In this document: piece by piece, positions 60,012 through 64,000 of the stretch
Position numbering within the stretch: position 1 is the first letter of the stretch
How the letters are laid out: each line of letters opens with the position of its first letter
From: Meconema thalassinum
Lineage: Eukaryota; Arthropoda; Insecta; Orthoptera; Tettigoniidae
Reading direction: 5' to 3'
Assembly (NCBI GenBank): GCA_946902985.2
Contig: OX336389.2
Coordinates: 978,952,084 to 979,016,083 of the forward strand
Length of the DNA stretch: 64,000 bases
Notes under the pieces: generated by a model
Told to the model about the DNA's origin: nothing
What the model saw: only the letters and a program-made list of their open reading frames with translations
Database searches by the model: none
Translations under genes and position numbers: made by a program

Positions 60012-61268
60012 ATGGCAACGATGGCGGCAGACGATGTCCGTAAGATGATGGGAGAGATGATGGAGAAAATGGACAACAGCATGAAGGAGAAACTCAACAT
60101 TGTGGAAAATCAGATTAAAGAGAATCTGAAAGTAAATGTTATTGATTTACAGAGGTAATTGTACGAGTCAAAGCAGGACCGAGAGCAGCTAAAGAAAGAT
60201 CGACAGGTAGATCTCGACACGATTGTTGTCAAGGTGGGTGAAAGTTTCAAGGGAGATATTCAGGGTATGCAAAATTCTTTACAGGGATTGCAGACCAGCT
60301 CCGCTGAATTGAAAGACAACGTTGCCAATGTTCAAACTGAGGTTACCCTGGTGAAATCTTATGTTGCCAGTGTACAATCTAAAGTAGAGAGTGTGCATTC
60401 TGTTGTTGCCCTGGTCAAAGATGATGTAACTTTTGTCAAAGATGATGTTTCTCTTGTAAAATCCAATGTCGCAAATGTTCAAACTGAGGTTGTGCTTGTG
60501 AAATCTAATGTTGTTAATGTACAATCAGAAGTCGCAAATGTAAGGTCAGATGTGTCCCATGTCCAAACAAAAGTCGATAAGGTTCAGGAGAATGTAAACA
60601 ACATGCAGATTGATGTTAATAATGTCCAGACAGAAATAACTAGTGTACAAAATGATATCGGTAAAGTACAGTCTGAAGTTAATTCTATGTTTGTTGATGT
60701 AAACAAGGTCCAAGGGGACATTAATAAGATAAGGAAGGAAGTGGAAGAGTCTAAAACACAATGCTCAGAAGGTATAGGTGCTTTGAGATCGCAATTTGTT
60801 GACGATTCTCTAAAGACCAATGTATCTTTAGCCGAGTTGAAGACAAATGTTGATACTCTGCGTAGTCAGGTGATAGACCACAATAAAATTTTGAAGGAGG
60901 ACATTGAGCTAGATATAGCTGAAATGTTGAAGGCTAATGTTGTCATTTGGAAAGACGCATGGGATAAGTCGAGCGCAGAGCATATTAAGCTAATTCAGGA
61001 TAAAGTTGAAAGTAAGCTTGCCAATACGCAATTACAGATCAACCGTGATGTAATGTCTGTTAGGTCAGATCTAGGGAAGCGTATTGATCAACTATTACAG
61101 AGATAGGTTGACGACAAGAATCAATCGGTTGAGGAAAATCAAGCGTTAAAAGAGACGTTACAAAGTCGTAGTAAACGGTTAAATGAAAGGATAGACACAG
61201 TAGTCACCGTAGTAAATGAGATTAAGGAAGGAAAATCCACTAATATTGAGGAATACATTAGTGGGAAA
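60012..61268 (+). CDS. gag: Family B gag, N-terminal part with valine coiled coil
   Basis: The frame starts at ATG 60012 (MATMAADDVRKMMGEMMEKM) and continues in the same phase to 62612. It is interrupted here by TAA at 60156-60158 and TAG at 61104-61106. Between these, 60321-60740 encodes 20 uninterrupted heptads of the form V-x-x-V-x-x-x (e.g. VANVQTE, VTLVKSY, VDKVQEN). Val, Ile or Met occupies both core positions every time, a near-ideal long coiled coil of about 21 nm. The rest is charged and helical. Gag proteins assemble the particle. A coiled coil of this kind probably drives oligomerisation. There are no frameshifts, so apart from the two stops the frame is intact. Confidence 0.75.
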
Positions 61269-62612
61269 TTGAAAAATCTGAGCTTAGGAGACGTGGCAGA
61301 TCTTGAAGTCTATAAGGAGGATATGAAGAAAGAAATAGAGAAGCAAGTGAAAGAGTTGATTGCGGAGATAGAAGAGAGGGAGAAGATAGAAACGGAGGAC
61401 TATGGAGATTATCGTAGAAAACTCAGTATGGAAACAGGAGATAGAGAAGTGAGACCAGAAGAAAGGATGTTAAAACACCATGAGGGACTCGACGATAGGA
61501 GTAGAGAACCCGAAAGAGAAAGGAAGGAATATCGTCCCAGTTTCCAAGATTCTCAACAGAAAAATGTGACGGTAATCCGTAATTTTGAGGACAAACCGCG
61601 TAAATCTACCAACCTCGATTCTTACAACCCAATTGAGTATATCAGGAATATCCGTGACTATTTTGCGGAGGCTCACATTCCGCGAGAACGAGAGATGAAG
61701 ATAGGGGAACGCTATATGGGAGAAGGCCCCCTTGAATGGTTTTGCGCCTTCAGGTGCACATTTGTGGACTTTGAGGAGTTTGCTGAAGCCCTCATGAAAC
61801 GTTATTGGTCCATAGAAGCGCAGAACAATTTACCCGCAGAAGTATACTCGAGGAAGTATTCGGGTACATTACCGACGCGTTACGCCGATTTCTTCATAAC
61901 GCAACTTGCCCGGCTACGTTTTTTGCAACCCCCTCTATCTACGGCACAATTGATAGATGCCATTGCCAGAATGTTGCCAGTTGAAGTGAGAAGACTGATA
62001 ATTTCGTCAGGAATCAGTGATTTTGCCGGCATGGACGAACTTCTTCGGAAATTGGATTATAATAGTCCAACGCCCAATGTCGTAGCTAGAAAGCAACGTC
62101 AGGACTACAACGATATTAATACTGTGTATATTGATCAGACGCAGCAAACAGGAAGCCCTAAAGAACAGGAGAAAGGAAATGTAGGTCAGGAAAGAAATAC
62201 CTATTTTAGAGATAGGCGACCTGAACCAAGGTATAGGGGATTCCGTGGTGGCCGTCCCTATCAACAACAGCAAGGACGTGGAAACTACCAGGAGAATCGG
62301 AGAATCGGTTTCTTCCACAACAATAATAATTATCGCAATAACAATAATTATAATGGTCGAAACAACCGCAATTACCAGAATCAGAACCGCGATAGACCAC
62401 AAAGAAATGAGGTTATGACCAAAGAGGACTACGATGAACGCCATCAAGAACGAAAGCGATACTTGAAGGAATTAAGGGTAAAGGAAGGCGGAAACGGAAG
62501 TAATCCAAACTTGAGTGAAGATCCGATTCCCAGTACGAGTAAAGAGAAACCCAATGAGAAAGACTCGTATAGGAGATATGGAGGAACACCGGTAGAACGA
62601 CGAGAGAAGTAG
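61269..62612 (+). CDS. gag: Family B gag, capsid-like domain and RG/N-rich basic tail
   Basis: Same frame as the coiled coil. A charged helical lead (about 150 codons) is followed by a retrotransposon-gag capsid fold signature: NPIEYIRNIRDYFAEAHIPR, then KIGERYMGEGPLEWFCAF, FEEFAEALMKRYW and LSTAQLIDAIARMLPVEVRR. This is the family pattern of large Ty3-type Gag (W near the middle, AL..RF-like helix). In place of CCHC knuckles there is a basic tail rich in RG and Asn (YRGFRGGRPYQQQQGRGNY, then runs of NNNN/NRN), likely the RNA-binding part. The frame stops at 62610-62612. It ends 320 bp before the 3' LTR. Confidence 0.85.
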   Translation: MKNLSLGDVADLEVYKEDMKKEIEKQVKELIAEIEEREKIETEDYGDYRRKLSMETGDREVRPEERMLKHHEGLDDRSREPERERKEYRPSFQDSQQKNVTVIRNFEDKPRKSTNLDSYNPIEYIRNIRDYFAEAHIPREREMKIGERYMGEGPLEWFCAFRCTFVDFEEFAEALMKRYWSIEAQNNLPAEVYSRKYSGTLPTRYADFFITQLARLRFLQPPLSTAQLIDAIARMLPVEVRRLIISSGISDFAGMDELLRKLDYNSPTPNVVARKQRQDYNDINTVYIDQTQQTGSPKEQEKGNVGQERNTYFRDRRPEPRYRGFRGGRPYQQQQGRGNYQENRRIGFFHNNNNYRNNNNYNGRNNRNYQNQNRDRPQRNEVMTKEDYDERHQERKRYLKELRVKEGGNGSNPNLSEDPIPSTSKEKPNEKDSYRRYGGTPVERREK

Positions 62613-62830
62613 GAGGAGAGCAGAAATACCACCACGCAAGACTAGAAGAGGATAACGGTCCAATAGATATATCAGAGACCGACGCAGGGAAAGAAGAAAG
62701 AGGAATACCGTTCCGAATTGAGACTGTCTATGGGAATAATTGTTATGAGCTGTATGATGAAGAGAACAATGTCATTTTGGGAAAATACAACGCGAAGAAC
62801 TTGAAGAAATATTTTAAGAAAGTAGGCTGA
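62608..62830 (+). pseudogene. pol: Residual C-terminal end of pol (integrase tail)
   Basis: In a different frame from gag, about 73 codons end at TGA 62828-62830. They read HHARLEEDNGPIDISETD ... GIPFRIETVYGNNCYELYDE and then ILGKYNAKNLKKYFKKVG. This matches the style of the extreme C-terminus of Ty3-type integrases, where a GPF-like segment is followed by a YxLxDxxx..GxYxxxxLKxY motif. No other pol sequence is present, so the deletion that made the element non-autonomous joined gag's end to pol's last codons. The identification rests on this motif only. Confidence 0.55.
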
Positions 62831-62917
62831 AAATTATAATTCATTTTCGAGTTCAGTGACATGTCTAAGATCCTGATTCGAAGAGGTTAAAAACAAATTT
62901 GCAACTGTTTTTAAAAT

Positions 62918-62932
62918 GAGATGGGAGAGGAA
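62918..62932 (+). promoter_or_regulatory. Polypurine tract of family B element
   Basis: GAGATGGGAGAGGAA lies immediately before the TG of the 3' LTR at 62933, the normal position for plus-strand priming during reverse transcription. It is absent before the 5' LTR at 55357, as expected. Confidence 0.85.
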
Positions 62933-64000
62933 TGCCCCCGTAAAATAAATTATAAGGGATAAAAATGGGAATAATACATTTTTTTCGAAGTCCATGATAA
63001 AATTTAACCAAGGAATATGATGGCTGGAACTTTGCGGAAACCAGTCGTGAGGCGACGTCGAGCAAGGAAGGAAATTCCGTCACGTGATTGTATTGCGCAA
63101 TGGAAGTTTCTAGAAGCTTGGAATCGACCTAGCAACAGCGAATATTCCCAGGATATGTTTAAATATTGTTATAAATTATCCCATTGGATATGAGCTTACA
63201 GCCAATAGGAAGAAGTTTTATAGAAGACGGGAGTTCCAGTAACTAAACTTTTATGGATATTTAATTCATTTAAGCCCTTTGAGAGTGAATTTATATATTG
63301 GAAAAGTGAAGAATATGATAATAAAATATTGGAAATATTTTATAAGTCAATAGCAGGTCGCTATAGGAAGAAATAAGCGATTTGCTAGAGCCCGCGCGAA
63401 TTCGAGAGGGAACTCGAAAAGGCGGCTAAAATCGGTAGACTTGGAGGGGAGACGCCAAGCACCGGGGCTCTTGTGTATCTGAACGTCGAAGAGGTCAGAC
63501 GTGTGCGATTGGAAGAGAAAGGAGTTCCGAGTGTTTCACCGGTCTTGTAGAAGGCGACCCGTGGAGACAAGGCATAAGCAAGGGCGGAATTAGGAGACGA
63601 CCGCACCTTGAATCTAGGTGAAGTTGCGAGGATCATATATATGCCGCAATCACTTCGGTCTGATCAGCTTCAGAGAATTCATTTCAACTACATATTGTAG
63701 CTGACTAGCAGATATTGTATATTACAAACTTCCAGAAGTTTGAGAGAAGTATTTCAGCAATTATAAGCAGTTTTGTGAAGCGCGAGAAAAGTGTTTCTTT
63801 CCAGCGCGATACGACACTTTGTCCGAGCGACTGCAGCTCAGGCAACAGCCACCCGTGAGTACGAGTGCATATTAATATTGCTTGTGTGGAACTGTATTAC
63901 AACACTTAGGATGGAGATGTATTCCATAGTGAAGAACAATATTCAGTCTAGTATTATGAAGATTATTATGGACTAAATTATTATGTGCGCCAGGAGTATA
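62933..64000 (+). mobile_element. Family B 3' LTR, cut by window end
   Basis: Begins TGCCCCCGTAAAAT and matches 55357-56404 throughout, ending at the window edge within GCGCCAGGAGTATA. Small differences include a ~20-bp longer segment near 63015 and the AAG to TAG change near 63549. Confidence 0.93.

Larger units (their letters stand above)
55357..64000 (+). mobile_element. Family B LTR retrotransposon, gag-only, truncated by window end
   Basis: Direct repeats 55357-56404 and 62933-64000 begin at the same TGCCCCCG and match at about 97% over the last 950 bp. A polypurine tract precedes the second. Between them lie a long leader, one gag reading frame and only the last ~70 codons of an integrase-like frame. 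Protease, RT, RNase H and the integrase core are absent. This is a non-autonomous element derived from a Ty3-like parent. Similar LTRs imply a recent insertion. The target duplication cannot be checked. Confidence 0.9.

Noticed and set aside
60155..61100. An intron from AGGTAATT to TTACAG removing the coiled coil
   Set aside because: Joining those sites shifts the downstream reading frame into early stops, so it would not yield a useful gag.
62007..62447. 146-codon hydrophobic minus-strand ORF resembling a membrane protein
   Set aside because: It is the antisense of the RG/N-rich tail of gag, whose AAT/AAC codons read as Ile/Val on the other strand.

Overview
This window looks like transposable-element-dominated, AT-rich eukaryotic DNA, most probably from an insect. 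The evidence is several tRNA-derived SINE families with polymerase III A/B boxes, Ty3-type LTR elements with 5-bp target duplications, a mariner, a LINE and many nucleosome-scale tandem repeats. The SINE style suggests a large-genome polyneopteran insect, but that is a guess. I see no bacterial operons, rRNA, CRISPR or intact host gene. One short stretch (35632-35859) reads like the terminal exon of a cellular gene.

Layout. 1-1030: right part of an LTR (family A). 1031-4708: decayed Ty3/gypsy pol (protease, RT, RNase H, DD35E integrase, GPF tail), with a polypurine tract and possible 3' LTR start far downstream (9683-9694). 12244-12568: SINE-A. 15862-17343: solo LTR of family A with a 5-bp target duplication. 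18565-22730: LINE with broken ORF1, endonuclease, RT and C-terminal zinc motif. 23.5-26.5 kb: SINE pieces and an array with an ATGGCGGC-like core every ~146 bp. 27238-30898: DNA transposon with ~40-bp terminal inverted repeats and no visible transposase. 34.1-35.4 kb: several short tandem arrays, then the exon candidate. 38-43.3 kb: unassigned coding-like blocks and a 163-bp duplication. 44359-48627: a nest bounded by >75-bp inverted repeats, holding a core-deleted mariner, a second 146-bp array and three SINE copies. 49.0-53.5 kb: 130-bp tandem array split by a 2941-bp solo LTR of family A (minus strand). 53.5-54.3 kb: heptamer array and a 5'-truncated LINE tail. 55357 to the window end: a young LTR retrotransposon (family B) that keeps gag but has lost nearly all of pol.

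How the parts relate. Family B appears to be a non-autonomous, gag-only LTR element. Its gag has a 20-heptad valine coiled coil and an RG/N-rich basic tail. Between gag and the 3' LTR lies only the last ~70 codons of an integrase-like frame, so it would need protease, RT and integrase from a relative. The three family A LTRs share their ends, including an 8-bp hairpin stem next to the CA terminus that carries a compensatory base-pair change. Their middles differ. Most else is insertion into insertion.
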